From Cylicocyclus nassatus (Eukaryota > Nematoda > Chromadorea > Rhabditida > Strongylidae): a stretch of DNA of 64,000 nucleotides. Shown in pieces: positions 1-12,800 of the stretch. The stretch covers positions 14,546,880 to 14,610,879 of the forward strand of contig CATQJL010000112.1 in NCBI GenBank assembly GCA_958299035.1, in the 5' to 3' direction. Under the pieces are notes generated by a model that saw nothing but the letters and a program-made list of their open reading frames with translations, ran no database searches and was not told the origin of the DNA. The position numbers and the translations under genes were made by a program. Each line of letters opens with the position of its first letter. Position 1 is the stretch's first letter.

Positions 1-2775
1 ATGTGTACAGGAAACGAAATGGAAAGGGAGGCAGGCAAAGGACATCGGCGACGGATATCGCTTGTACTACACGGGAGATAGCAGCCGCCAGAACGGAGTC
101 GCGATCATCGTCAACGGTAGATACCGCGAATTAGTGACCGAAGTGACGCGCATCTCAGATAGATTGATGGCGATGAAGATCGAAGCAGATGATGCCACGC
201 TCCGAATAGTCTCGTGTTATGCCCCGCAAGCCGCATGTACCGAAGCCGAGAAGGACGTGTTTTGGAGGGACTTCGACATCCTGCTAAGGACATTCGACGC
301 TGCAGATTACATCTTCGTAGGAGGCGATCTCAATGGGCACGTTGGCCACGAACACTATGGATTCAAGCGATACCATGGTGGAAACGGATACGGTCAGAGG
401 AATGAAGATGGAGAACGCATCCTGGAAGCAGCAGAAGCACACGACTTGGCGATAGCGAATACATTCTTCAAGAAGCGAGAGTCACATTTGATCACGTACG
501 CGAGCGGAGAGCACTCAACTCAAATCGACTACTGGATGCTGCGCCGATGCCACTTGCCAATGGTGATGAACGCGAAGGTTATACCCACGGCGACACATGC
601 ATTTGCGCCACAACACCGGTTGCTTGTACTGGATCTTCGACTGAACATCCACTTGCGGTCACGAGCCAGAAGGACGACTACAAAGAGGATCAAATGGTGG
701 AAGCTCCCCGAACATCGCCAGCAAGTCAGAGATGCTCTTATCGATTTGAGGGTGTCGACGGATGATAAGGAGTCGATTGAAGAGCAATGGAATCGGATTA
801 CTTCGCAGATACGATCGAGGGCCGAGACAATTTTGGGAACCACCAAGCCAGGACGTCGGTTTGTAGACAAGCAGATCTGGTGGTGGTCTGAGTCAGTCCA
901 GCAAGTGATCAAGGAGAAGAAAGAAGCTTTCAAAGCCTGGCAACGCTCACACTCAAATGAAGACCTCCGTCGGTATCGAGAACAGAACTCGAAGGCGAAG
1001 CACGCGGTAGCCGAAGCAAAGGAAGCTCACTACAAGAGACTTTACGACGAGCTGGAAGGGCCTGCTGGAGCGAACAAGGTCTACCGACTGGCCGCTGCAC
1101 GACATCGAGCGAAGCAGGACATCGACCACGTCATGCACATTAAGGACGCAGAGGGCAACCTCCTGACGAAGCCGAGGGCAATACTCAAGCGGTGGAGTGA
1201 ATACTACAAAGGGCTATTTAATGAGGAGTTCCCGCACCCGTTAATACCGCAAGGAGCCCCCACATATGGACCGGTATCTCGGATCGAGGAGGCAGAAGTT
1301 GTGCAGGCACTGAGGAAGATGTCTAGCGGAAAAGCTCCGGGACCCGACGACATACCTGCTGAAGTGTGGAAGATGATGGGGCAGCGTGGAGCGGCATATC
1401 TCACATCGCTCTTTAACCGCATTATCGTAGACGGACAGTTGCCGCGAATCTGGACTACGAGTGTCACAGTCCCTATCTGGAAGGAAAAGGGCGACGTCAG
1501 CGACTGTTCAACATATCGACCAATACGATTGCTATGCCACACGATGAAGATCTTCGAACGAGTCATCGACGCACGCATTCGAAGTACAGTGGAGGTCACC
1601 CCGAATCAGTGCGGGTTTGTAAAAGGATCTGGCACCATCAACGCCATCCACGCGGTACGATTGCTAATGGAAAGACATTTGGAGAAACGGATTCCGATTC
1701 ACTTCGCATTCCTGGATTTAGAAAAGGCATTTGATCGGATACCACACGGGCTGATCTGGTATGCGCTGAGACAACACGACGTCCCAGAAGAGTACGTTCG
1801 CTGGATCAAACTCCTCTATACGAACACGACGGGCGCCATACGCTGTGCAGTGGGAACGTCAACGCCATTCCCAATCCAAGTCGGAGTACACCAAGGATCG
1901 GCTCTATCACCGCTTCTCTTTATACTGTGCATGGACACGGTGACCAAGGACATCCAGCTGCCGCATCCGTGGACGCTCCTTTACGCAGACGACGTCGAGC
2001 TAGCAAGCGGATCGAGACTAGAGCTTGAAGAGGCGACTGTGAGATGGAAGACACGATTAGCGGAGTATGGCCTACGACTGAACGTAGCAAAGACCGAGTA
2101 CCTGGAATGCGGAGAGCAAACCGATGGCATAATTAGCATCGATGGGCAGCCGCTGAAGAAGGTCACGATATTCAAATACCTGGGCTCCCGAGTGACGTCA
2201 GATTGCGACACGATCACTGATGCTCGTGCTAGGACGAACGCGGCGTGGCTAAAATGGCGGCAAGTAACAGGAGTACTCTGCGACCGACGAATCCCGTTGT
2301 ATCTCAAGTCGAAAGTGTATCGGACTGTGGTGAGGCCAGTCGCACTGTATGGAGCCGAATGTTGGCCAGCAACCAGAAAACACGAGCAGATCCTGAGCAC
2401 GATGGAGACGCGAATGATAAGATGGATACTGGGCCTAACGAGAAGAAACTGCGTCACGAACGATGATGTACGACACATTTTCGGAGTTGCACCTATCGCG
2501 GATAAGATGCGAGGTGCCCGATTAAGATGGCATGGTCACGTTTTGCGAAGTGAAGATAATACAGTAGCAAAAACAGCACTTCGTCTAGATCCACAGGGGA
2601 AGAGACCACGTGGCCGTCCGAAGCAACGCTGGTTGGACACCATTCGAAACGACCTGCACATTGCAAAGCTTAAACCACAAGAAGCAGCTGATCGAGTCAA
2701 ATGGAAGCAAAAATGCACCACCGCCGACCCTGCACCCGCGGGACAATGGCGAAGATAAAGAAGAAGAAGAAGAAT
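1..2775 (+). mobile_element. RTE-clade LINE copy A, 5' end cut by the window
   Basis: The copy consists of one long endonuclease/reverse transcriptase ORF followed within a few bases by a short (AAG)n tail at about 2751-2774. RTE elements typically have almost no 3' UTR and end in a short simple repeat, which fits. The 5' end and therefore the left target duplication lie outside the window. It belongs to a different subfamily from the complete RTE at 23156-26366: the proteins align throughout but differ at many positions. Confidence 0.9.
2..2758 (+). CDS. RTE retrotransposon endonuclease-reverse transcriptase, N-terminus cut off
   Basis: Single polyprotein that nicks the target DNA and copies the element RNA into it. 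The frame is open from base 2, so the start lies upstream of the window; an apparent start at 62 is only a TTG inside the ORF. The apurinic-type endonuclease (exonuclease-endonuclease-phosphatase fold) shows QETKW at the window edge, DLNGHVG and QIDYW, and ends near PQHRLLVLDL. The reverse transcriptase follows with FLDLEKAFDR, GVHQGSALSPLLF and the catalytic YADD (codons from base 1982). The C-terminal RTE region contains RLRWHGHV and KRPRGRPKQRW. There is no internal stop or frameshift over 918 codons, so the copy may be young. Unlike the complete copy at 23346-26324, it contains ordinary T runs, for example TTTT at 260-263. Confidence 0.93.
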   Translation, partial: CVQETKWKGRQAKDIGDGYRLYYTGDSSRQNGVAIIVNGRYRELVTEVTRISDRLMAMKIEADDATLRIVSCYAPQAACTEAEKDVFWRDFDILLRTFDAADYIFVGGDLNGHVGHEHYGFKRYHGGNGYGQRNEDGERILEAAEAHDLAIANTFFKKRESHLITYASGEHSTQIDYWMLRRCHLPMVMNAKVIPTATHAFAPQHRLLVLDLRLNIHLRSRARRTTTKRIKWWKLPEHRQQVRDALIDLRVSTDDKESIEEQWNRITSQIRSRAETILGTTKPGRRFVDKQIWWWSESVQQVIKEKKEAFKAWQRSHSNEDLRRYREQNSKAKHAVAEAKEAHYKRLYDELEGPAGANKVYRLAAARHRAKQDIDHVMHIKDAEGNLLTKPRAILKRWSEYYKGLFNEEFPHPLIPQGAPTYGPVSRIEEAEVVQALRKMSSGKAPGPDDIPAEVWKMMGQRGAAYLTSLFNRIIVDGQLPRIWTTSVTVPIWKEKGDVSDCSTYRPIRLLCHTMKIFERVIDARIRSTVEVTPNQCGFVKGSGTINAIHAVRLLMERHLEKRIPIHFAFLDLEKAFDRIPHGLIWYALRQHDVPEEYVRWIKLLYTNTTGAIRCAVGTSTPFPIQVGVHQGSALSPLLFILCMDTVTKDIQLPHPWTLLYADDVELASGSRLELEEATVRWKTRLAEYGLRLNVAKTEYLECGEQTDGIISIDGQPLKKVTIFKYLGSRVTSDCDTITDARARTNAAWLKWRQVTGVLCDRRIPLYLKSKVYRTVVRPVALYGAECWPATRKHEQILSTMETRMIRWILGLTRRNCVTNDDVRHIFGVAPIADKMRGARLRWHGHVLRSEDNTVAKTALRLDPQGKRPRGRPKQRWLDTIRNDLHIAKLKPQEAADRVKWKQKCTTADPAPAGQWRR

Positions 2776-3470
2776 GAGAAAACGCCTTTATTTCGAGTTT
2801 AAGTGTGATCAAAGTTTTGACAAGGAGACATTTTCTTGACAGAATGATGTACATAGAGGGCGCTAAGACAGAAATAAAACATGGACGAACATAATAGTCT
2901 TCCTTCCAAAACAGTCTTTTATTTAGTCATAGCCGAATTGAGGAAGATGCTTGCCAGCTCAGCTCCTATCATCGAGCTACGGTATTTGCTGCTCTTGGCA
3001 GGCCAAATGCTTTTGCTTTCATAGCTTTTTTTCCAACAGAATGGGAGATAAATTGAGCAACCATATAGCAAATGTGGAAGAATATAAAAAGAAAATGAGG
3101 TTATTGGATTCAAATGAAAAAGATACAAATCCACAAAATTTTTTGCATGAAGTTATTTATGAGATTAGATATGTATTCAAGCATTGGCACAAGATAATCG
3201 TTCTCTAAGCAAAGGGTGCCCGTTTGCATTAATCAGAAGTGCTATTGAATAAGAATTAGTTTTCACATAAATACCCAGTAGAGCACAAATTTTTTAGGCT
3301 GTTCAAGTTTAGTTTAGGGTTTAGTCTGCTCTTTTGTTTAAGCTTGTAATTGTAGTTTTTTTTTGAAAATTACTTAGACTAGTGATCAGAAAGAATTGTT
3401 GGCATTAATCCCAATATAAACCCGTTGCCAACAAAAAATGTCATAACGCTGAAGAGGACGAACAAATATA
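2776..3470. other. No gene seen
   Basis: AT-rich sequence between the RTE tail and a mariner-like element. Only short open frames are present (longest under 90 codons) and none resembles a protein I know. Confidence 0.5.
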
Positions 3471-4495
3471 TTAGGTCATTCCAAAAGTAATTCCGCTTTT
3501 TTCAAACGGACGCCACATGTGATGGAACAAAGATTTCTAAGAGGTAGCATGGTAGCGCTCGATGCAGAATTTAATCCTCTTTCCAAAGGTTTCAAAAGTA
3601 TTGTAGCACAGTCAATGAGCTTTGAAAAAAATTACGAAAGTCTGCGATCCATACTTTTTGAATGCTTAAGTTCCACAATTTTTCTAAATTTGTCAGCAAT
3701 CCTCCAAAGGAGTCCAAGTAACGATTCGATGAAGCAAACACTACAGGGTACAAACCGACTTTTTGCTCCTTCACGTATCTCCTCAAAATTTGTTAATAGA
3801 ATTTTGATTGATGCTACCAATGTCCATCCTTGGTCAACTCAAACATGGTAGAACACCAAACGGTAAGCAGCTCGAGTGTCTTTCGATGCAGCTTGTTCTC
3901 CTCTTTCTAATGGATGCCTTTTGTTTTTCATTTCTGAAGTTCTCGCATACAAAATTATCATAATTCATATTTTCGAAGGCGTTCCGGGCTGTACACGAAA
4001 AAATCGAAATTAGATATCTCGATTCCGTAAACACTCATTCGCTTTGCAAAATTGGTATTAGATCATAATATCATCTTGGAAGTTTTAAATACCCAAGATT
4101 TATTGGTGTTTGATGCGAATGTGTGTGACGCAAAACTGCCAAAATTCAATGGGTTTAATAATAAATCTTTTGAAAAATTATGGTGAGATATAAAAACGAG
4201 AAAAAAGTTACTTCATATCCTAAGAGGTTTGCTCTATCGAACCGTTACTTGGATTCCTTCGAGGGATTGATGTAAAAAATGCAAAAAAAATTGCGAAACT
4301 CGAGCATCTCAAGAAGCATGGATCGCAGACTTTCGTAATTATCCAAAAGCTCATTGACTGTGCTGCAGTATTTTTATAGGCCCTTAGAAAGAAGACGAAT
4401 TTCGGCATCGAATGCTACCAAGATCTCTTAGAAATCTTTGTTCTATCACACGTTGCATACTTTGAAAAAAGCGAATCACTTTTGGAATGACTTAA
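3471..4495. mobile_element. Palindromic mariner-like non-autonomous element
   Basis: Left end TTAGGTCATTCCAAAAGTAA and right end (reverse complement) TTAAGTCATTCCAAAAGTGA are both flanked by TA (3469-3470 and 4496-4497), the mariner/Tc1 target duplication. The arms stay complementary for roughly 300 bp, so nearly the whole element folds on itself. No transposase reading frame is visible. Short frames in the two arms are mirror images of each other and are not taken as genes. Confidence 0.85.
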
Positions 4496-5349
4496 TATTA
4501 TATTTGTTATGCAAAATTTGTACTTTCATCTAGAAAACAGATCTACAAAATTCTGACTTGTGTCTGACTGATCACATTATGGATATGCCAACAAAATTCT
4601 ACATATTTGTTCTCTGGCAGACTTGTCCTCCGATAACAATAATTTTACAAAATATCGAATCAAGCACTTCCAGAAATCGCACAGCACATTTGCGGTGGTG
4701 CTTGATTTGACTATGCTAGCTCTTAGATCAGATACATTCTAAGAACCATAGAAGATGTCCGTAATGGCATGACAGGATCATAAAGCATCATTTCCGCTGG
4801 ACTTTCGCAGAAGGATTGTAGGCGAGCGAATTGGTCTGTTAAGAAGTAAAGGGACGATACTATTCGAAGATCTGGGCCGAAAAAATCTTAAGTTTCTCAG
4901 ATTCAAATCTATAGCAGCCGTTTTCAGAAAACACGAATCAGAGTGAATAGTTTTCTTTTTGTGATTTTTTGTAAATTTCGTCTTTTGTCAGTGTACGAAT
5001 AACTTTGCTAATAGCTTTGTACTGCTTGAGATATGGAACGCTTTGAACTTATTGAATGAAAATTCAAGAGAACAAAAAAAAAGAATGACAGTGATATAAG
5101 ACTCTCTTCAGGAAACGTCGAAAACATTGATGACAAGATTTACCCATTGTTACCCCATTTTTGATGAAAATGATATTTGATTCTTCAATGACCCTCACTA
5201 AACCATTGCTGCAAAAGGCCAAAAGGCCTTGTTATTTATTCCGTGAATATCTCACACTCTGAATGGCTGACGTTTTCTCAGTTTTATTAGCATTTGCCAG
5301 CATTGACTCAAGAAGACGTAGTTCAGGCATGCACTCCGTCTTTATATAA
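4496..5349. other. No gene seen
   Basis: AT-rich sequence without an ORF above about 60 codons. I recognise no repeat family in it. Confidence 0.5.
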
Positions 5350-5525
5350 CCTTTAATCCAACTGAATTGGTGGCTGGAGGGTGAAACTTTCTGACCTAAT
5401 TAAGGCCGCTCGCTCCCGCGACGCAGTCTGCATCTCTCTCGTGCGCGTGCTCTCTGATCACTATCTAGCCTTAAACAGTTCAGCAAGCCCCTCCTTCCAC
5501 CCTCCAACCCAGTTGAATCAAAAGG
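5350..5525. mobile_element. Small inverted-repeat element (MITE-like)
   Basis: The ends CCTTTAATCCAACTGAATTG and, on the other strand, CCTTTTGATTCAACTGGGTT are imperfect inverted repeats of about 35 bp around a GC-richer core. No clear target duplication could be defined, so the superfamily is unassigned. Confidence 0.55.
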
Positions 5526-7214
5526 TACAAACATTCAAATGGCTTGCACCAGAATAATAAATAATGAAGGAAACACAAACAAATGCTCTAAATTGGAACT
5601 CTAGTCTGGAGTTTCATCACTTTACACAAGGACATTATGGTTTTTGTAAACTTGCATGCAAGATTTTAATTGAATCTGCCTCGTTTAGCAATTTAGTTAC
5701 CCAAGAATGATAGCTATGAACAGAAAGACTGGGTTTGACGTGAATTTGATTACTAAAAGAAGTAGTCTAAGTGCTCCATGCTCGTATGGCAAATGGTATA
5801 AAAGGTTTATCTAGGCTCTGCTTGGTTCAAAAAGTGCAGTAGACGAGCGTGCAGGAATTCGCGAGATTGCTAATTTATCTGCTTCAAAACACATGCGGAT
5901 TTTTTGTCTAGAAAGAAAAGACCCTCCACTGCTTGGTAAGCGGGACAGCTGCTCTAAATAAAGCAAATGCTTTGTGACTCTTTGTATTAACGGGCGCAAG
6001 TATATGAGCGCTTTGTCTTTGTCGCCGGAAATTAATGGAAAAAAACTCAATCCCATAAAACACGAGCTGCGACTACAATAGAAAAAACGCCTTTTCGGCG
6101 GAAGTGTATATACATTAAGTTTTACGATTAGGCAGAATCTGTTGTACAACCGTAAAAATGCAAAAAGAAAATCTGCTGCGGTTCGTCAGAATCCTCATCT
6201 CTATGGGTTTAAAACAGAAAAAAACCCGAGACTGGTCTCAATTTGAACATGATTGAGCTTAGGGCGAAAAAACTTTCTATCGTCATCGGCAAATTTTGCA
6301 GAGTACATCATTGACTGACTTTCAAAAGAAAAACGTGATCCTATGTAGACTTTCGGAGTTTTGTTTTGTGATTGTTGAGGATGACCTAAACTTGCTGGTA
6401 CCAAAATTAACAATGACTGAGATTGATAACGGCCAAAGTTCCGCAAATGTTGCCTTGTAGCTTTGGGCAAAGATTTCTTTGGGATAGCTATTGGCTTTGT
6501 TCGAAGCGTTATTTCATAGATGTAAAGCTTTGTAGACAATTTTTTCCTATCAAACCCTCAGCTATCAAAGAAGTTTCAAAACCTCGACTTTGTGCTAGGA
6601 ATAACTATGATTTGTAGTCACAAAATTTCCATTCACACACAAGCCTTGGCGTCAACATCTGTAAATGTACTCCGATTCTCGCTGGAACTCACTCAGCTGA
6701 TTGAAATTTTTCATATTTATGACAAAATTTTCAAACCAAGAAGTAGATTGTATTCTTAGAGATGTAAACATTGCTTCCAAACAAAAGCGCTCAAGCTATT
6801 CGAAGCAAAGCTCCAAGAATTCTCGCGTGAATCAACGACAGAAAAAATTGAGAAAAAACCACCCTTATGGCTTAACAACAGCTAAGCATGAGAAGAGCGT
6901 CCAGGTTAGCAAAACTCATCAGATGAGCAAATTCTCGATTTTTTCCCAAAACCATTTTATATAAATTTATTTCTCTTGCTGAATTGCATTGCGGTACAGG
7001 TAGCTAATCGTAAGATTGCGACTCATTCAACTATGTTTGTTATAGAAATAATTACAGAGTAGTAACGGGCAAAAAAGCAAACGAAAACAGAACTCGGAAA
7101 TTCATTCTCATACGTAACCCAAAAAATTTTACGGTGAAAACCAAAATACGAAGGGATTTTCATAGTTGCAACTGCACAAACGGTTACATTTGTATGTAAC
7201 TCCCGCAAAACAAG
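5526..7214. other. No gene seen
   Basis: Low-complexity AT-rich DNA. The frames on both strands are about 60-112 codons with no recognisable motif, signal peptide or splice pattern. Confidence 0.5.
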
Positions 7215-7711
7215 CAGGGTGTCCCATAATTTTTTACCGTTTTTATTGTAATCGTTACCTTTGTGTATTTTTCCTTCGATTGATGTGGTTTGAGTAATGA
7301 CTGGCAGGAGAACAAGCTGTACAAGAGGCTATGAAGAGTTAGTCCAAATCGTATTTCACCGGAACTTTTGAGCTGAAATGTGACAGCAGTCGAAAACGAA
7401 CTATTCCTTAAAAAATCGTATCTCCGCCCCAAAATGTTTTGAAAATTCCCCATTTATCCTAGCGTATGCTTGAAATATCGCACATTTAATAAAATTTCGC
7501 ATTTTTTACATGGCTGAAGATAAAGGAAAAAATGAATGGAATAAAATGGCAAACTCCGCCCTTAAAACTTCTGAGCTCCTCCCCACGCACGTGATCATAT
7601 AGCTCATACATGCAGAAGTACGACCATGTATTTGTGAGCCTTGAAGATGTCGCAGCATTTCCTGAGAAATGCCGATGTTTAGGATAAAACGGAAAAAATT
7701 GTGGGACACAC
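7215..7711. mobile_element. CAGGGTGTCCC-ended DNA transposon remnant
   Basis: Left end CAGGGTGTCCCATAATTTTT and right end (reverse complement) TAGTGTGTCCCACAATTTTT form degenerate inverted repeats. The CAGGGTGTCCC end is shared with 44540-45215 and related ends at 21637 and 23112. TA is visible only on the right, so the copy is old. Confidence 0.6.
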
Positions 7712-10700
7712 TAATATATCCTGTTAATAAACAGCATGTGAATCTCTATAATAGTTAGTGATTCACATTCATTCTGAACGTGAGCAGCAACGTAAACAAG
7801 CTGCTAAGAATTTGCAAGAAGATAACAAGTAGTAAACTAGCTAATACTTCCAAAGCTCAGGAGGATCTTCAAAGTAACACGATAATCATGATTTGGCGAT
7901 GAATAAAGGAAGCGATCAAGTAAATCAGAGATGAAACTGAACAAACAATGATTAGACAAAGCGTTCTCTGTGCCTAAAGAATTAGAAACCAAAATGTTTC
8001 CCAGGGATGATCTATAAACATTCGCAAGTCTCTTTAGTATAGGCAAAAATAATTTGATGAAAGGATGACTGCAGGAGTGATGTGACTCCAATTGATTGTA
8101 TTGATATACAGTGCTGGACATAATTATACAGCCACTCTAGAAATCGTCGTAATTTTTGTTCTTGTCAATAAATCTGTCTGAAACTTTGCTGTATTGTGCC
8201 CATGTCAACCTGCCATAACCCCTCAAAACAGTTTCCAGCCTTCTTGAGTTTGAACGGAGAAAAACGAAAAAAATCGAAAAAGCCCTCTTTGAAAGCTGGA
8301 CAAAATTATAAGCCACCTGGTTTTTCTAATCACTATCGCATTCGTTGACTCTCAAATTTTTTTGTACAATTACATCCCAAAATATGAAACATTTGCGACA
8401 CTTACGGCCTGTCTTCCTACTCAAATAGAAGCAATCGCTGCATTTCTTGCTTTTAAAAGCATTAAAAGTCAATCTCCTTCAACAAACAACTGCTTTAAAG
8501 AGTTTTCAAGCTCTTGTTCATTTCAAATAATAATCATGGAATCTACTGACCCTTCTGGATAGATAAGGTGAAGAGCGCTTTCGTAAACTCTGCGTAATCG
8601 CTGATTTTGACGAACAGACTCCAACCTCACCATAGGGTTGACGCACTTTTGCACCACGAAACTCGATTTTCAAGCGACAGAAAATACTGTAATGTAGCCA
8701 TTACGACAGCCATACAACGTGAACTCGTGTGCATGACTGGGAAGAAATTTCGGGACTGAGCACTCTGTCCCTACCAGATTCTGAGTCGCAGTGAGGGTTA
8801 CGGTAGGTGTATGGTATGAAGGGGGAAAGTTCAAAATTTGACGGATTTGGCTGAAACTTGGCATAGAGGTTTATCCGACATGCTGATCACGAAAAACGAT
8901 GGTGAAATTGCGTGATAAGGGCTTTTTTTAGGATTACTGTAGGTGTACGATATGGGGTCTCACCCTAAACAAGGAAAAACGCGTTGATTCAACAAATGAA
9001 TGTGATATTCGCGTTTGGCAGATCAAATAACCTTACTATGTAAACTCCCGGCGGAATTTGAGCTTCGGACTCTATAGTCATTGGCGGTCGTCCCCAGCAG
9101 CTCTTGCGTACATCGACTCGTTCGATTTATGAGGACGCCAAATCTCGACATGCCCCCTAAATTTTGTTTCTTTCTTAATAGGCCAAAGGGGTCAACCTCC
9201 AGCAATAACTTGTAAACGAATCCGGATTACTGTGCATGGTTTAGGCTGCCAAAGGCTTCATTTTAGCTTGAAACCCCAAAAATTCTCAAATTTCACTAGT
9301 TTTCGAAAAACGCCCGAAACTTTTCTATTTCGTATTCAAAATTTAGGCAATTTTGTGCTCTCTTGTAGCTCACATTGCCTTCTACATAATGTCAAAGTTT
9401 GAATGTGCCATATCCAAAGAAAATGAAGTTATGAAACCAATTGCAAAACTTAGTTTCCAGCCTAATAATTCAGGGCTTCCATTGAACAGGCAGAAAAGGA
9501 AATTTCAGCTAAAAAAGCAGTATCCTTGCTTTTTTAACACATGCGAATAATTATTTGGGCGAAAGTGGTAAACTTAGCTAAACAACGGAGCGGAATTCAT
9601 AGCCAAATTCAATTCTTTCAACGCAAACAGTACACTTTACCGTACTCGATGACGCCGATTGATCCACCCACGAAGGTGGTCTAACATCACACTGCTTCTT
9701 ATAGTAATAGTATGTAGATCTAGAACCGATAAGATAGTAACCAAGAATGAGAAAATGTGCAAAATTTTCTCTACCAATAACATAAAAATTGCTACTGGAA
9801 GGATCATTTGAGCTTCCACACTTCTATCCAGTCAGTATCCGCATTCTGGATACCTATGTTTGAATACTGTCAAATTAAAACGTAATACTATCAAAATAAA
9901 CCAAAATATACCAAGTTATAATAAATCGTAAAGACAAAATGCTATCAAACCTCAATAGCACTTTTGCTTTACGGTTTATTATAAATTGGTCATGAAACAT
10001 TATCTTAGTTTTCAGGTAAAAGTGCTTTTTATTTGGTGATTTGATATCAGAATGATAAAAACGAAAATCAGAATTCACTAGCAAAACCGACCGTCTAGGT
10101 ACCTACTTTACTTTCAATGGTCTTTGACAGAAGTGACAGTAGACTGATTAGTGAGAGTAGTACAGCAAAATGAGATGAAAAGACATTGGAAAGGAAAGTT
10201 GACATCATCCATAAAGCAAAAAGAGCAGATGACAATCATAGGGACAAATACAAAGGTAATTGCGGAATAGTTTCAAATGGAAGGGTCTTAAAGCAAGCTT
10301 CTCATCAAGATTTCCTCACTTTTCCATTTGTGAAGATTCACTGTCGCTCTAAACTAATCTTGGTTACTCAAACTAAAAATCTTCAACTGCATGTCTTAGG
10401 TTTCCTTAGATTTCCTCATAGGCAATTCCCACGATTATGAGGCGCTTCCAGACAAAAAACTTTGAATAATTTATCTAACACATCGCAACATATCTCGTTG
10501 ATTACGAAACTTCCTTGAATAAAATTTTGACGATTTTCTACTTTATGGTAGTAAATGGATTTAGGATCAATAATATAGTTACCAAGGATGAGAAGAAGTA
10601 GTCATTCATCATTTTTGCCAGAAATTATAACCAAAGTCTTTGAAGCTTTGAAGGAAGCTATAGAGTGGAAACTTCACCAGAAAAAGTCTAACGTAAAGTA

Positions 10701-10900
10701 TTCTCTCATTCGAAACCTCAAGGCTCCAAAATGCTGAACCTTTTCTGAACCATTATTGACTAAAATGTTTCAGAAAAATTACAGCATACATTGCAAGCTC
10801 AAGATCTGAGACATCGACTCTTGGAAAACAATAACGCATTCAAAGCGGGGAATTCCAGAGTACAACGAAGCTAATAAAATTTTGATGAGAAGCTCTAGAA
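7712..10900. other. No gene seen; one Tc1-like end near 8109
   Basis: Mostly unassigned AT-rich DNA. At 8109 a CAGTGCTGGACATAATTATA sequence follows a TA and resembles a Tc1-family terminal repeat, but I found no matching right end. An 84-codon frame at 10186-10440 has no feature that supports it as a gene. Confidence 0.45.
8109..8180 (+). mobile_element. Possible Tc1-like terminal fragment
   Basis: CAGTGCTGGACATAATTATA directly after TA looks like a Tc1-type inverted-repeat end. A second, similar GCTGGACAAAATTATAAG lies near 8297. Neither has a partner in opposite orientation nearby, so this is a fragment at best. Confidence 0.3.
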
Positions 10901-10919
10901 GCACCCGAGCTTCTAAGAG

Positions 10920-11371
10920 TGCATTTGCCTTCACAATAATAGCCAGCAAGCTCCCGACAACACAAGCGAGATAAATCAAGGGGAACTTGTGGCAAAAGAA
11001 GCCATGACCATAATTATTTGGCTTAACATCTTCAGCTGATGAACGTGATGCTTAAGAGGAAAAATTGATCAGCTTTATGGCGATTTAAAGATAATATCAA
11101 TTGAAACTGATATTCAATATGTAGTAATTAGTTATCGAATTGATTAACATTTTCGCTTCCCTCTTCGCTTGAATGGAAATGAAGATGATCAATGCCTACG
11201 CTAACTTGGATCGAAACAGTATTACGCATGCAAGCACGCAATGAAAAAAATGGAGACTAAGAATGAGAAAAGCAGCATTTGACTGCGGAAAAGTAAGAAA
11301 ACCACATTACCTGCAGGAAAATTTTCTACATCCGGCATGCCTTGGTGCAGGTGAGGTAGACAAAAAATGGT
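10920..11371 (+). repeat. Third copy of the flank that follows the secreted-protein genes
   Basis: The stretch aligns with 34225-34625 and 47480-47860: shared landmarks are CTCCCGACAACACAAGCGAG against CTCCAAGCACAAGTGAG and CTCCACGCACAAGTGAGG, then GATCAGCTTTATGGCGATTT, CTTGGATCGAAACAGTATTA and AGAATGAGAAAAGCAGCATT. At the other two sites this sequence lies about 0.3-0.8 kb downstream of a small secreted-protein gene. No such gene or its repeat is seen to the left here, so this copy appears to have lost it or never had it. Confidence 0.7.
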
Positions 11372-11372
11372 A

Positions 11373-12316
11373 TTAGGTTGTCAAGAAAATAATGTCCGTT
11401 TTTATTTGCTTGCTTTAACAAAGCAACTACACTCAACCCAACAAAGGGTAAGGGGTACTGTTCGATAGTGCAAAGCAAGCTCTACAAGATGGCACTCATG
11501 TCTTTGCGACATACTCGATCCACGGAGAGTTCGAACTCAAAATCTAAAGATTTCCAAATGCCCAAAAAATCGAAAAAAATCAGATCTTCGTCCAAATAAT
11601 TTGTACGGACCTCCCAATCGCTCACATCAATACTATCGATATCTGATACCCATATGTGCGATTGCCGTATTTTTTCCTTGACTAGAAACTGAGAAAACGA
11701 AGATTTTCGTGTTTTTCTAAAAACAATGCTGAGCCGTTTTTGCATATGTAGTTCTATACTACAAGCCTAGGTAAGTATAACTGTAGATTTTCAGCCCATT
11801 CCAAGCGGTAGTTTCGAAAAATAACATATTCAGATTTTTTCGTTTCAGTTTCAGTGCTAAAATCGAAATTTCTCGAAAAGTACCGCTCGAAATAGGCTGA
11901 AACCTACAGTTATGCTTACCTAGGCTTGTAGTATAGAATTACATATGCAAAAACGGCTCAGCTTTGCTTTGAGAAAATCAGGGAAATTTTCGTTTTCTCG
12001 GTTTCTAGTCAAGGAAAAAATACGGAATCGCACATATGGATATCAGATATCGATAGTATTGATGTGAGCGAGTGGGAGGTCCGTAGAAATTATTTGGACG
12101 AAGATCTGATTTTTTTCGATTTTTTGGGCATTTGGAAATCTTTAGATTTTGAGTTCGAACTCTCCGTGGATCGAGTATGGCGCAAAGACATAAGTGCCAT
12201 CTTGTAGAGCTTGCTTTGCTCTATCGAACAGTACCCCTTACCCTTTGTTGGGTTGAGTCTGTTTGCTTTGTTGAAGCAAGCAAATAAAAACGGACATTAT
12301 TTTCTTGACAACCTAA
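11373..12316. mobile_element. Palindromic mariner-like element, family 1, copy 1
   Basis: Ends TTAGGTTGTCAAGAAAATAA and its reverse complement at the right lie between TA (11371-11372) and TA (12317-12318). The arms are complementary over more than 400 bp each, meeting near 11820-11880. The same family occurs at 29022-30847. A frame of about 87 codons in the left arm (11482-11745, minus) has a mirror frame in the right arm; I do not recognise it as transposase. Confidence 0.9.
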
Positions 12317-12318
12317 TA

Positions 12319-12800
12319 GTTAAGGAAACAGTGGCGACAAACAAACCTTTTTCAAAAGCTGGAGGAGGAAAAGCACAATAAATATTATGGACGATGTAGT
12401 CTATTGGTTTCCGAGAATTGTTCTGAAGATATTGTAAGTTTGAAGTCCTAAAAGCCCCTCTTTTATTTCTCAGACTATAGTTCTCATGAGCACTGCACAT
12501 AAATTTTACTGCTCAATAGTGAGGAAAAGGAATTACTTGCATTATTAAAACTCGTGGATTGAATATTTCAAAAACTTTGTAGCCCATTTTCCTTCCCCTA
12601 TTTTTTGCCACTGCAGTGAACTTTTCATTCTACTTTTCAAACTTGTGAAATAGGGAATTCTAGAAACAAGTTCATGACTCTTTAAAAGTGAAAGTGCTGT
12701 GACGGTCGGAGTAGTGTTATCCCAAGGGTACGGCTGCGACATTTGTACCGCTTTAAAAGAGGAAGTTACCATTCAAAAGACCTGCAAACCTCAAAAAGGT
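12319..12800. other. No gene seen
   Basis: Spacer between the palindromic element and the next duplicated flank segment, with no supported ORF. Confidence 0.45.
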